DNA of 20,499 nucleotides from Bacillota bacterium (GCA_022717655.1 JAIIAN010000033.1:1-20499), one strand, 5' to 3'; counted from the first letter of the stretch, positions 1 through 8,157 are shown. Numbers and translations: made by a program. Notes: generated by a model not told the origin, from the letters alone.

Positions 1-33
1 ACCTTGGCTTGAGGCTGAGGTGGTTTTTATTTT
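1..33 (+). terminator. Terminator of a gene upstream of the window
   Basis: Bases 1-8 pair with 14-21 as an 8-bp stem that includes two G-T wobbles, around the 5-nt loop TTGAG. A T-rich tail (GGTTTTTATTTT) follows at 22-33. This is the form of a rho-independent terminator on the plus strand. The stem may extend beyond the window edge, so the upstream gene cannot be identified. Confidence 0.6.
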
Positions 34-69
34 ACTTTGATTAATTATACATAATTTTCAGAAAATAAC

Positions 70-98
70 TTGACTGCCGGATGTTGATGCTTTATAAT
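70..98 (+). promoter_or_regulatory. Sigma70-type promoter of the Rpn-family gene
   Basis: TTGACT at 70-75 and a perfect TATAAT at 93-98 are separated by 17 bp, the ideal spacing. The start codon is about 49 nt downstream of the -10 box. This is the best-formed promoter in the window, so the downstream nuclease-like gene is probably expressed on its own and not by read-through. Confidence 0.75.
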
Positions 99-146
99 CT
101 AATAAGTAGAAAAATCTGAAAATTACAAAGATAAGGAGCTGGTAAG

Positions 147-944
147 GTGCCGACACAGGAGCTGACTGAGGTACAGCAAATAGTTCAAGAGCTGTGCTTA
201 ATGAATAATAAGTTTATGAATAAGGTCTTTGAAAACAATATTCCTGCAGCAGAATTGTTATTGCGCATTATTTTGAAAAATGATAAAATCAAAGTGAAAG
301 AAGTTAAGGTGCAGAATTTTATCCAAAATCTTTATGGGCATTCGGCACAAATGGATATTCTGGCACAGGATGAGGCAGGAGTATACTTCAATGTTGAGGT
401 GCAACGCAGTGATGAAGGTGCGCCAGCCAAAAGAGCACGCTTTTACAGCAGCTTGCTGGACAGTAATTTACTGAAGGCCGGTAAGCAATACGAGCAGCTG
501 CCGGTTACCTATGTAATTTTTATCACTGAAAATGATGTGCTTCAAGGGAATCTGCCTTTATATGATATTGATAGAGTAATTAAACAAAACGGTGCTGATT
601 TTGGCGATGGTACGCATATCGTTTATGTAAACAGTAAGGTACAGGATGATACACCGTTAGGCAGGCTGATGCAGGATTTTTACTGTAAGGATCCCGCAAG
701 GATGCATTATAGTGAATTAGCTGCGAAATGCGGATATTTGAAAAATGTAAAGGAGAGTGAAGCTGATATGCAGGATATTATTGAACAATACGCAGAGAAA
801 AGAGCACAAAAGGCTGTTGCAGAAAACGATAAGAAAGTTGTTGCAAAGCTCCTAGGCAAAGGAATGTCGATTGAAGAGATAGCAAGTATATTGGATATAA
901 CAGAAGAACGGGTAAGAGAACTGGCAGACAAGCGCAGTGCCTAA
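147..944 (+). CDS. Rpn-family / PD-(D/E)XK nuclease family transposase-like protein
   Basis: The 265-aa protein begins with GTG, with AAGGAG at 133-138 as ribosome binding site 8 nt upstream. The N-terminal part resembles the PDDEXK_2/Rpn nuclease group. D70 in QMDIL and the E84-V-Q86 motif on the next strand fit the D...ExQ catalytic pattern of that fold. Known members are annotated as recombination-promoting nucleases or 'PD-(D/E)XK nuclease family transposases', and E. coli Rpn proteins act in phage defence. The C-terminal part (about 200-265) is a charged helix followed by a helix-turn-helix-like segment (GMSIEEIASILDITEERVRE). An internal ATG at 768 (M208) has a good ribosome binding site. 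A near-copy of the C-terminal part follows as a separate ORF. The family assignment is fairly secure; the in-cell role here is inferred. Confidence 0.8.
   Translation: MPTQELTEVQQIVQELCLMNNKFMNKVFENNIPAAELLLRIILKNDKIKVKEVKVQNFIQNLYGHSAQMDILAQDEAGVYFNVEVQRSDEGAPAKRARFYSSLLDSNLLKAGKQYEQLPVTYVIFITENDVLQGNLPLYDIDRVIKQNGADFGDGTHIVYVNSKVQDDTPLGRLMQDFYCKDPARMHYSELAAKCGYLKNVKESEADMQDIIEQYAEKRAQKAVAENDKKVVAKLLGKGMSIEEIASILDITEERVRELADKRSA
768..944 (+). CDS. Possible internal in-frame small protein (C-terminal domain of the Rpn-like protein)
   Basis: Within the Rpn-like gene, AAAGGAG at 749-755 precedes an in-frame ATG at 768 by 12 nt. Translation from there would give 58 residues: the charged helix plus the helix-turn-helix-like segment. 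E. coli rpn genes are known to make a short C-terminal protein (RpnS) from an internal start, which blocks the toxic full-length nuclease. The same signal, with the same spacing, precedes the duplicated copy downstream, which supports real use of this start. Whether it is translated cannot be told from sequence alone. Confidence 0.4.
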   Translation: MQDIIEQYAEKRAQKAVAENDKKVVAKLLGKGMSIEEIASILDITEERVRELADKRSA

Positions 945-982
945 GCTGCTATTTGCAAAACACAAAGGAGCGTGAAGCTTAC

Positions 983-1171
983 ATGCAGGATATTATTGAA
1001 GAATATGCAGAGAAAAGAGCACAAATGGCTGTTGCAGAAGCAGAAAGAGAAAATAATAAGAAAATTGTAGTAAAGCTTTCAGCTAAAGGAATGTCAGTAG
1101 AAGAGATAGCAAGTATTTTGGAGATAACAGAAGCACAGGTAAGAGAGCTGGCAGAAAAGCGCAGTGCCTGA
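983..1171 (+). CDS. Free-standing duplicate of the Rpn C-terminal domain
   Basis: The 62-aa ORF starts at ATG 983, with AAAGGAG at 964-970, 12 nt upstream. It aligns over its whole length with residues 208-265 of the preceding protein. About 46 of 58 residues are identical, and this copy has a 4-residue insertion after AVAE. Both end in the identical KRSA. An upstream TTG at 953 is in frame but lacks a suitable binding site. The gene probably arose by partial tandem duplication. It could be a remnant, or a working small protein (an antitoxin-like partner) by analogy with RpnS. Many changes are conservative (D/E, V/I), which suggests selection and not decay. It ends before a terminator at about 1198. 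Confidence 0.6.
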   Translation: MQDIIEEYAEKRAQMAVAEAERENNKKIVVKLSAKGMSVEEIASILEITEAQVRELAEKRSA

Positions 1172-1197
1172 AACAATAATAATTTAAAACGAAAAAT

Positions 1198-1240
1198 ACC
1201 CTCGGTTTGCAGTGAATTTGTAAGTCGAGGGTTTTGCTTT
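1198..1240 (+). terminator. Terminator of the Rpn-like gene and its duplicate
   Basis: ACCCTCG at 1198-1204 pairs perfectly with CGAGGGT at 1226-1232 around a 21-nt loop, and TTTTGCTTTT follows. The long loop makes it less than ideal, but the place (27 nt after the stop codon) and the T-rich tail fit a transcription stop. Confidence 0.55.
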
Positions 1241-1318
1241 TAGTGCAACCTAATATAAAAATTAACTTTTAGCGTAATTTTCCGGAAAAGCATTTTTACT
1301 GCGTTTATCCTAGCAGTG

Positions 1319-1327
1319 TGCTATAAT
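1319..1327 (+). promoter_or_regulatory. Extended -10 promoter of uvrA-uvrC
   Basis: TGC TATAAT at 1319-1327 is an extended -10 element, and no good -35 box lies at the usual distance. The uvrA start codon is 65 nt downstream of the -10 box. The same nine bases recur in front of the rubredoxin gene. I see no clear LexA-type operator in this segment by eye. Confidence 0.6.
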
Positions 1328-1392
1328 ATAAACATACTATCGCCGGCAGCAGCTGGAGCAGCTTCTGCCTTTTGTTAACAGAGGTAAAAAAT

Positions 1393-4242
1393 ATGCAAGA
1401 ATTTTTAATTGTAAAGGGTGCGCGACAGCACAACCTGAAAAATATAACAGTAGAAATACCGCGCAATAAAATGGTAGTTATCACAGGCCTCAGCGGTAGC
1501 GGCAAAAGCAGCCTGGCCTTTGATACAATTTATGCCGAAGGCCAGCGCCGCTATGTGGAATCACTTTCGGCCTACGCCCGCCAGTTTTTGGGACAGATGG
1601 ACAAGCCGGATGTGGACTACATCGAAGGCCTGAGCCCGGCAATTTCCATCGACCAGAAGACAACGAGCCGCAATCCGCGTTCTACCGTAGGTACGGTCAC
1701 GGAAATATACGATTACCTGCGTCTTTTGTTCGCACGCGCAGGTGAACCGCACTGCCCTAAATGCGGCAAGCTCATCGAGCAGCAGAGCGTGCAGCAGATA
1801 GTCGACAAGGTGCTGGAGCTGCCGCAGGGAAGCCGCTTTATGGTGATGGCGCCGCTGGTGCGGGGGCGCAAGGGTGAGCATATGCGTGTGCTCGACGATA
1901 TGCGGCGTGCAGGCTATGTGCGTATGTATATTGACGGCGAGGTGCGCACGCTGGACGAGGATATCCGTCTGGAGAAAAACAAGAAGCACAGCCTTTCTGT
2001 AGTTATCGACCGTCTGGCAGTGCGCGAAGGCATCAGGCAGCGTTTGACGGATTCCGTGGAAACGGCGCTGAAGCTGGCCGATGGCTTTGCGGAGGTGGCA
2101 ACACTGGGAGAAGCAACGGAAACGCAGCTTTTCAGCGAGCATTTCGCCTGCAATGACTGCGGCATCAGCCTGCCGGCGATTGAACCGCGTCTGTTTTCCT
2201 TCAATAATCCCTTCGGTGCCTGCCCGGACTGCACCGGTCTTGGTATGCATATGGAGTTTGACAAGGCTTTGATAGTTCCTGACGCTGACAAGAGCTTTGC
2301 CGACAGGTGCATTGCCTGCTTCAGCAACAATCTGAATTCCTATTTTATGAAGCAGCTGGGCGCAGTGCTTGCTGCCTACGGCTATAGCTACGACACCAAA
2401 TGGAATGAGCTGACGCCCGAGATGCAGCAGCTTTTGTGGGACGGTGCTGGCGAGAGCAAGTTTAAGTTCCTGTACGAAAATCTGCAGGGTGAAGTTAAGG
2501 AGCATAACACAACCTTTGACGGTATTTTGAACGTGCTGCGCCGTCGTTATCGTGAAGCCTTCAGCGATGCTATGCGTCAGGACTTGGAGGAGTTTATGAC
2601 GAGCACTCCCTGCGCTGCCTGCCACGGCAGCCGCTTGAAGCCGGAGGCACTGGCAATTCTTATCGGCGGTAAAAATATCTGCGAGGTTACGGCGCTGACG
2701 GTGCGCGACTGCCTGCAGTTCTTTAAAAAGCTGGAGCTGACGCCGAAGCAGCAAATAATTGCGCATCAGGTTTTGAAGGAGATTATGGCGCGTCTGCAGT
2801 TCCTCAATGACGTAGGCCTTGATTACCTGACGCTCGACAGAAGCGCCGGTACGCTGAGCGGCGGCGAAGCGCAGCGCATACGTCTGGCAACGCAGATAGG
2901 CAGCGGCCTGACAGGCGTACTGTATATTCTGGACGAACCGAGCATTGGTCTGCACCAGCGCGATAACGGTAAGCTGCTGGAAACACTCAAGCATTTGCGT
3001 GATTTGGGCAATACGCTGATTGTTGTCGAGCATGATGAGGAAACGATGTATGCTGCCGACCAGATTATCGACATCGGTCCGGGAGCAGGCGAGCATGGCG
3101 GTGAAGTGGTGGCACAGGGTACAGTGGAAGAAATTAAGCAGGTGCCTGCATCCGTTACCGGTACCTATCTTAGCGGCCGCAAATTTATCCCGGTTCCTAA
3201 GCATCGCCGCGAGTGCGATGGCAGGATGCTGACGATTCACGGTGCCCGCGCCAACAATCTCAAAAATATTGATGTCAGCATTCCGCTCGGAGTCTTTACT
3301 GTAGTAACAGGCGTGAGCGGCAGCGGCAAATCAACATTGATAAACGATATTCTCTATAATTCCCTGGCTGCCAAGCTCAACGGTGCGCGCTTGCGTGCTT
3401 CCGAGCATGACAGCATCGAGGGCATAGAATATACGGATAAGGTAATCAACATCGACCAGTCCCCAATCGGACGCACACCGCGCTCCAATCCCGCAACCTA
3501 TACCGGCGTCTTTGATTTTATCCGCGAGCTGTTCAGCCAGACCAACGAGGCCAAGCTGCGAGGCTATAAGGCAGGACGCTTCAGCTTTAACGTCAAGGGA
3601 GGACGCTGCGAGGCCTGCAAGGGCGATGGTATGAATAAGATAGAAATGAACTTCCTGCCGGACGTTTACGTTCCTTGCGAGGTTTGTCACGGTGCACGCT
3701 ATAACCGCGATACGCTGGAGGTGCATTACAAGGGCAAATCCATCGCTGAGGTTCTTGATATGACGGTAAGCGAGGCCTGCGAGTTCTTTAAGAATCAGCC
3801 GCGCATTTACCGCAAGCTGGCAGTGCTGGAGGATGTAGGCCTTGGCTACATTCATTTGGGACAGGCAGCGACGACGCTGAGCGGCGGCGAAGCACAGCGC
3901 GTAAAGCTGGCAACGGAGCTTTCGCGCCGCAGTACGGGACGCACCGTGTATATCCTGGACGAGCCTACGACAGGCCTGCATATTGCGGACGTGCACAAGC
4001 TGCTGGATGTGCTGCAGCGTCTTGTTGAAGGCGGTGACAGCGTTATCGTCATCGAGCATAATCTGGACGTTATCAAGGTGGCGGATTACATTATCGACCT
4101 CGGTCCAGAGGGCGGCGACAAAGGCGGTACTCTGGTGGCAAGCGGTACGCCGGAAGAAGTAGCGAAGGTCAAAAAATCCTACACCGGACAGTACATCAAG
4201 CAGGAGCTGGCGAAGGCGAAAAAGAACGGGTGGTACGTATGA
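1393..4242 (+). CDS. uvrA: UvrA, excinuclease ABC subunit A
   Basis: UvrA is the damage-recognition ATPase of nucleotide excision repair. It scans DNA as a dimer and loads UvrB. The 949-aa length is normal. Motifs from the N-terminus: Walker A GLSGSGKS at 32-39; a zinc-binding CPKC at 121-124 in the inserted domains; ABC signature LSGGEAQR from 488; second Walker A GVSGSGKS at 640-647; a zinc module with C739, C742, C762 and C765; and second signature LSGGEAQR from 829, followed by ILDEPTTGLH. ATG 1393 is chosen because AGAGG lies about 8 nt upstream and the protein then begins in the usual UvrA way (MQEFLIVKGARQHNLKN). A TTG at 1372 is in frame but lacks a binding site. The uvrC gene overlaps the stop codon. 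uvrB is not in the window. Confidence 0.97.
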   Translation: MQEFLIVKGARQHNLKNITVEIPRNKMVVITGLSGSGKSSLAFDTIYAEGQRRYVESLSAYARQFLGQMDKPDVDYIEGLSPAISIDQKTTSRNPRSTVGTVTEIYDYLRLLFARAGEPHCPKCGKLIEQQSVQQIVDKVLELPQGSRFMVMAPLVRGRKGEHMRVLDDMRRAGYVRMYIDGEVRTLDEDIRLEKNKKHSLSVVIDRLAVREGIRQRLTDSVETALKLADGFAEVATLGEATETQLFSEHFACNDCGISLPAIEPRLFSFNNPFGACPDCTGLGMHMEFDKALIVPDADKSFADRCIACFSNNLNSYFMKQLGAVLAAYGYSYDTKWNELTPEMQQLLWDGAGESKFKFLYENLQGEVKEHNTTFDGILNVLRRRYREAFSDAMRQDLEEFMTSTPCAACHGSRLKPEALAILIGGKNICEVTALTVRDCLQFFKKLELTPKQQIIAHQVLKEIMARLQFLNDVGLDYLTLDRSAGTLSGGEAQRIRLATQIGSGLTGVLYILDEPSIGLHQRDNGKLLETLKHLRDLGNTLIVVEHDEETMYAADQIIDIGPGAGEHGGEVVAQGTVEEIKQVPASVTGTYLSGRKFIPVPKHRRECDGRMLTIHGARANNLKNIDVSIPLGVFTVVTGVSGSGKSTLINDILYNSLAAKLNGARLRASEHDSIEGIEYTDKVINIDQSPIGRTPRSNPATYTGVFDFIRELFSQTNEAKLRGYKAGRFSFNVKGGRCEACKGDGMNKIEMNFLPDVYVPCEVCHGARYNRDTLEVHYKGKSIAEVLDMTVSEACEFFKNQPRIYRKLAVLEDVGLGYIHLGQAATTLSGGEAQRVKLATELSRRSTGRTVYILDEPTTGLHIADVHKLLDVLQRLVEGGDSVIVIEHNLDVIKVADYIIDLGPEGGDKGGTLVASGTPEEVAKVKKSYTGQYIKQELAKAKKNGWYV

Positions 4243-6086
4243 CAGAATTAGCCGCAGGCTTTAGCGACAATATAAAAAATGCCTTGGCCGTACTGCCGGA
4301 AAAGCCCGGTGTTTACCTGATGCACGATGCCTCCGGCAAGGTTATCTATGTCGGCAAGGCCGTTGTACTGAAAAACCGCGTGCGCAGCTACTTTCGTAAT
4401 CTGGCCAGCCATACGCCGAAGGTGAAGGCAATGGTGGCGAAAATAGCGGAGATTGAAACGATTGTTACCTCCAGCGAGGTAGAAGCACTGATTCTAGAGT
4501 GCAACTTGATTAAAAAATATCGCCCGCGTTACAATATCAGCCTGAAGGATGACAAAACATATCCCTATCTTAAGGTTACCATGCAGGAGGATTTCCCGCG
4601 TTTATATGTGACGCGCAGGCAGCTGCGTGACGGTGCACGTTATTACGGACCTTATGCCGACGCCGGAGCCATGCATGCCACGGTAAAGCTGCTGCGCAGC
4701 ATGTTTCCCCTGCGCACCTGCCGCAAAATGAACGTGGACCGACCATGCCTGAACTACCACATCAAGCGTTGCCTTGCGCCCTGTGCCGGTTATATCAGCA
4801 AGGCGGATTATCATAAGATGATTAAATCCGTCTGCATGGTGCTGGACGGACGCACCACGGAGCTGGAGCGTGATTTGAAGCAGCAGATGCAGGAGGCAGC
4901 GGATAACTACGCCTTTGAGGAGGCTGCCAGACTGCGCGACCAGCTGCAGGCTGTGGCACGTCTGAACGAGGCGCAGAAGGCTGTCACCAATAACGGCGGC
5001 GATATGGATATCTTTGGCCTGGGGCAGGATATGACTGGCCTGTGCGTGCAGTTGTTTTTCGTGCGCAAGGGCAAGCTCATCGGCAGAGATAATTTCTTCT
5101 TGCCCGACGGCGGCGATACGCCGCAGGAGGTTATAACAGCCTTTGTGAAGCAGTATTATAACGAAGCAACCTTTATTCCCAAGGAAGTAGTGCTGCCGTA
5201 TTTGCCCGAGGAGGATGAAAAGCAGCTTATTGAAACCTGGCTGGCAGACAAGGCACAGCGAAGGGTGGAGCTGCTGCTGCCGCAGCGTGGCGTGAAAAAG
5301 GATTTGCTGAAGCTGGCGAATGAAAATGCCATCAAGCTGCTTAATGAACGCCTGCGTAAGGGCAGCCTGTCGCTGAAAAATGACATGCAGGCAGCCGAAG
5401 AGCTGCAGCAGGCCTTGGGCTTGGAGCATCCCCTGGAGCGCATGGATTGTTTCGATATCAGCCATACGCAGGGCAGCGAAACCGTTGCTTCCATGGTTGT
5501 GTTCCGCAACGGCACCAGCAGCAAGAAGGATTACCGCAGATATAAAATCGTTTCGGCAGAAGGCAAGCCTGATGATTTCAAATCCATGCAGGAGGTTGTC
5601 TACCGTCGTTACCGGGATTATGAGGACTTGCCCAGCCTGGTGGTTATCGACGGCGGCAAGGGCCAGCTGAGCTCGGCGCTGGAGGTTATCCGCGGCCTTG
5701 GCCTTGACGATTTGCCGGTTGTAGGCCTGGCCAAGCGCGAGGAGGAAATCTTTAAGCCGCACCAAAGCGAAAGCATCATGCTGGACCGTGAAGGCGCTGC
5801 GTTGCACCTCATTCAGCGCATCCGCGATGAGGCGCACCGCTTTGCTATTACCTACCACCGCAAGCTGCGCGGTAAGCGCAATCTTGTTTCCGTGCTCGAC
5901 CATGTGGAGGGAATCGGTCCTAAGCGTCGGCAGGAGCTGTGGAAGGCGTTCAAAACGTTGGACGCTATGCGTGCGGCGAGTGTTGAAGAATTAGCTGCGG
6001 TAGAAGGCATGAACCATGCGGCGGCGCAGACGCTGTACGACTTCTTCCGCTTGGATTTGCCGGAAAAGCAGCAGGCACTGCAGTAA
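4239..6086 (+). CDS. uvrC: UvrC, excinuclease ABC subunit C
   Basis: UvrC makes the two incisions on either side of a DNA lesion after UvrA and UvrB have marked it. The 615-aa protein has an N-terminal GIY-YIG nuclease domain (GVY at 24-26, YVG at 37-39, 3' incision). A UVR helical domain that contacts UvrB lies around residues 207-245. The C-terminal RNase H-like endonuclease carries D406 in CFDISH and the VIDGGKGQL strand (5' incision). A helix-hairpin-helix pair follows (VEGIGPKRRQ and EGMNHAAAQ). The ATG at 4239 overlaps the uvrA stop as ATGA, so translation is probably coupled. A GTG at 4230 is in frame but less likely. No hairpin terminator is evident after the stop. Confidence 0.97.
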   Translation: MTELAAGFSDNIKNALAVLPEKPGVYLMHDASGKVIYVGKAVVLKNRVRSYFRNLASHTPKVKAMVAKIAEIETIVTSSEVEALILECNLIKKYRPRYNISLKDDKTYPYLKVTMQEDFPRLYVTRRQLRDGARYYGPYADAGAMHATVKLLRSMFPLRTCRKMNVDRPCLNYHIKRCLAPCAGYISKADYHKMIKSVCMVLDGRTTELERDLKQQMQEAADNYAFEEAARLRDQLQAVARLNEAQKAVTNNGGDMDIFGLGQDMTGLCVQLFFVRKGKLIGRDNFFLPDGGDTPQEVITAFVKQYYNEATFIPKEVVLPYLPEEDEKQLIETWLADKAQRRVELLLPQRGVKKDLLKLANENAIKLLNERLRKGSLSLKNDMQAAEELQQALGLEHPLERMDCFDISHTQGSETVASMVVFRNGTSSKKDYRRYKIVSAEGKPDDFKSMQEVVYRRYRDYEDLPSLVVIDGGKGQLSSALEVIRGLGLDDLPVVGLAKREEEIFKPHQSESIMLDREGAALHLIQRIRDEAHRFAITYHRKLRGKRNLVSVLDHVEGIGPKRRQELWKAFKTLDAMRAASVEELAAVEGMNHAAAQTLYDFFRLDLPEKQQALQ

Positions 6087-6126
6087 AAAGGTTCACAGCT
6101 ATTTTGCAGAATATCCTCGCATACTA

Positions 6127-6135
6127 TGCTATAAT
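6127..6135 (+). promoter_or_regulatory. Extended -10 promoter of the rubredoxin gene
   Basis: TGC TATAAT at 6127-6135 is identical to the uvrA element. The 5' leader of roughly 80 nt contains an AT-only inverted repeat around 6130-6162 and a GC-based stem (GCGCTT 6172-6177 with AAGCGC 6190-6195) just before the ribosome binding site. The second stem could affect translation, but this is untested. Confidence 0.6.
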
Positions 6136-6223
6136 AATTATAGGTCAAAAATAATAATTATTATGTAGCTCGCGCTTAGCTTTGCTTAAAAGCGCAGGCT
6201 ATGGCAAGAGGAGGACGAAGCTA

Positions 6224-6382
6224 ATGGCAAAATGGGTATGTGATGTTTGTGGTTATGTGTATGATCCTGAGGTTGGCGATCCCGATAACGGCGTTGCTGC
6301 AGGCACTGCCTGGGAAGATGTACCGGAAGAGTGGGTTTGCCCTCTTTGCGGCGTAGGCAAGGACCAATTCTCTGAAATGTAA
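6224..6382 (+). CDS. Rubredoxin
   Basis: This 52-aa protein is a classic small rubredoxin, a cytoplasmic one-electron carrier with a single iron held by four cysteines. In anaerobes it serves oxygen and peroxide detoxifying enzymes. C6-x2-C9 (CDVCGYVYDP) and C39-x2-C42 (CPLCGVGKDQF) are the two knuckles, with the usual aromatic and acidic core between them (DPDNGVAAGTAWEDVPEEW). The start is ATG 6224, with GAGGAGG about 8 nt upstream. An in-frame start at 6182 would add an unusual basic extension and is not used here. It has its own promoter and is followed by two hairpins. No partner oxidoreductase lies next to it. Confidence 0.96.
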   Translation: MAKWVCDVCGYVYDPEVGDPDNGVAAGTAWEDVPEEWVCPLCGVGKDQFSEM

Positions 6383-6405
6383 AATTTAAGAGTAGATAGC
6401 AAACG

Positions 6406-6427
6406 AGGCTGGGAAAAAACCAGCCTT
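6406..6427. terminator. Small hairpin after the rubredoxin gene
   Basis: AGGCTGG at 6406-6412 pairs perfectly with CCAGCCT at 6420-6426 around the loop GAAAAAA. It lies 24 nt after the rubredoxin stop. No T-run follows, so on its own it is a weak terminator; it may protect the 3' end or act together with the next hairpin. Confidence 0.4.
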
Positions 6428-6433
6428 GAACAG

Positions 6434-6480
6434 AAAAACCAGTGGAGGTTTACCGTCAGGTAAATTCCCACTGGTTTTTT
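6434..6480. terminator. Strong terminator between the convergent rubredoxin and XRE genes
   Basis: AAAAACCAGTGG at 6434-6445 pairs with CCACTGGTTTTT, and TTTACC pairs with GGTAAA inside it around the loop GTCA. A mismatch and two wobbles separate the two stems. With A-runs on the left and T-runs on the right, the structure can stop transcription in both directions. It therefore probably serves both the rubredoxin gene and the regulator gene that converges on it. Confidence 0.75.
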
Positions 6481-6564
6481 AGTGCAAAAAATTAAAAAAT
6501 ACTTAACTCTAGCGATTCTTTAATTTGTGAAGTTGGTTTTCCTCAACCTCGTTGATGTTACTTA

Positions 6565-8022
6565 TCAATTATAAAGATTTTTGTATTTCTCGTAGACAGA
6601 ATGCAGCAGCTCTTTACTTTCCGCTTCGGAATAAACCATGCTGCTTTCCGGCAGGTAAACCAGAAAATCATGGAATGCATGCACCAAGCTTAATTCCTGC
6701 AGATGGAAGATATACTGTCCTTTATTGGGACTGAAGTAATATATAATAATATTTTGTTCGCTTGGCGCGCAAATACAGATAGGCGAAGGCACAGAGAGCT
6801 TTTCGCTGCGCACAATCCTTGGCGTGAAGCTGCCATCATCAACGCTGTTGATAATGTTCTTTAAAAGCGTCAGGCGTTGCGGCGGCGTCAGGTAGGTGTA
6901 CATGAAATCAGGGATTTCCGTTACACGTCCTGTTTCCATAAAGAGGTTTAGGCCCTCCAACGTAAAGGAAATATGATGTGTACTGTATTGTGCGCGGATT
7001 TTGTCAAAATAAGCAGCAATAACACCTTGCATTTCTGGCGGGATAATGTCAGTGTTCAATCTATCCATGAGGATACTTTCCGGGCAGAAGCTGGGGAAGC
7101 AAGGCTGGTAAAAAAGCTCATGCACTTCTTCAGCGTTTATTTCCTCGTCGCTGAGGAAGGTGGACTGCAAATATTCCTCCGGCGTAGGATGGAAGGTGTG
7201 GCAGATAGGATTGGCAACACTGAGGCTTTTTTGAAAGGTATCACCGGTGAGTGCTACCATATCCTGCGAATTGCAAAGCACAGCCTTATCCTGTTCATAG
7301 GACACTGCCAGCACGAAATCACTGGTGATAATCTTGAACGGCAGCATGCTGGTGTTGTTGAACAGTGTATCAACATTATCATAAACATAGTAAGGATGGA
7401 AAACTTCACATTGGAATAAAATTGGCACAAGCTTTTGCAGGATGTTAAGATTATAGGTGGTGCTTTTATGTCCTTCGTTTTTGTCAAAAACGATGATAGC
7501 TTCCACAAGCGTATTGTTGCGGTTAAGATCCATGGAAGTAAGACAATCAAAAATATATTGATATTCAGGCTGTACCATTAATTTGATGTGGCCTGATTTT
7601 TTATTGGCTTCAATCTCTAAAACAGCTTTTAAAATGCGATTGATATTGCCCTGACCGTTGATTATTTTCAGAGCTTCATTCATTTCAAGCATGTCCTGCA
7701 CACCTGTGGGAATCACAAGCTCGTTGGCAGAATTCATATCGTAAAAACTGGAGATAATTTTGCTGACATGCTCACGACGGAAAAAGTTTTCTTCTCCCAT
7801 ATGTGATATATGATAGGCGCGCAGTAATTCTGCTGTTTCACTGGGATTGAGCATCATGGCTTTGGCGATGGCAGTTACGTCTGCAACATTCGCAGGCATA
7901 CGTTTACCAACCTTCATGTGCTGTATCATTGTTCTGTCTACACCGCTAATTTTTGAGATAGTGACAACAGTTAAGTTTTTAGTTTCTAAATAGTTTTTAA
8001 GTGTATCCGCAAATAATGTCAT
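6565..8022 (-). CDS. XRE-like HTH transcriptional regulator with a large C-terminal domain
   Basis: Residues about 4-70 of this 485-aa protein look like an XRE/Cro-type helix-turn-helix (LKNYLETKNLTVVTISK, then SGVDRTMIQHMKVGKRMP). It opens with a short sequence before the HTH. The remaining 410 residues show no motif I recognise; they contain no membrane segment and no catalytic signature that I can see. The domain could sense a ligand or partner, as in other large stand-alone XRE regulators. The start at ATG 8022 follows AGGAAGGG by 8 nt; a TTG two codons upstream is less likely. The gene is divergent from the genes at 8239-9503, and its promoter region holds repeated TGTCACA motifs that may be its own operator. 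The target genes are unknown. Confidence 0.65.
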   Translation of the reverse strand: MTLFADTLKNYLETKNLTVVTISKISGVDRTMIQHMKVGKRMPANVADVTAIAKAMMLNPSETAELLRAYHISHMGEENFFRREHVSKIISSFYDMNSANELVIPTGVQDMLEMNEALKIINGQGNINRILKAVLEIEANKKSGHIKLMVQPEYQYIFDCLTSMDLNRNNTLVEAIIVFDKNEGHKSTTYNLNILQKLVPILFQCEVFHPYYVYDNVDTLFNNTSMLPFKIITSDFVLAVSYEQDKAVLCNSQDMVALTGDTFQKSLSVANPICHTFHPTPEEYLQSTFLSDEEINAEEVHELFYQPCFPSFCPESILMDRLNTDIIPPEMQGVIAAYFDKIRAQYSTHHISFTLEGLNLFMETGRVTEIPDFMYTYLTPPQRLTLLKNIINSVDDGSFTPRIVRSEKLSVPSPICICAPSEQNIIIYYFSPNKGQYIFHLQELSLVHAFHDFLVYLPESSMVYSEAESKELLHSVYEKYKNLYN

Positions 8023-8063
8023 AAGCAAAACCCTTCCTAAAATAGTTCATCGTCAATATTTAT

Positions 8064-8092
8064 ATTATAGATGAATTTGTGACAATAATAAA
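8064..8092 (-). promoter_or_regulatory. Promoter of the XRE regulator gene with a possible internal operator
   Basis: On the minus strand TTTATT (8092-8087) and TATAAT (8069-8064) are 17 bp apart, and the ATG lies 41 nt downstream of the -10 box. The motif TTGTGACAA occupies 8077-8085, between the two boxes. Its core recurs twice in the opposite sense at 8114-8132. A regulator bound there would block the promoter, so autoregulation is plausible. Confidence 0.5.
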
Positions 8093-8157
8093 GCCTCGAA
8101 TAACTAAAAAGGCTGTCACAAAAGTTGTCACATATGTTTCTTGTGTGGCAAATTGGT

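Noticed and set aside
1561..3240. A long open frame (about 559 codons) on the minus strand opposite uvrA
   Set aside because: It is a mirror of the GC-rich codon pattern of uvrA. Its product is rich in His, Gln, Arg and Ala with no domain, and uvrA itself is fully conserved.
4602..5903. A 433-codon open frame on the minus strand opposite uvrC
   Set aside because: Same cause: codon shadow of uvrC, low-complexity product, no ribosome binding site or known motif.
6130..6162. An AT-only inverted repeat before the rubredoxin gene as a terminator for uvrC
   Set aside because: It overlaps the rubredoxin -10 box and has no GC stem; the palindrome is likely a by-product of AT-rich sequence.
6973..7419. 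A 148-codon plus-strand frame inside the XRE regulator gene
   Set aside because: It is opposite a well-formed regulator with start signal and terminator; it has no binding site or recognisable domain.
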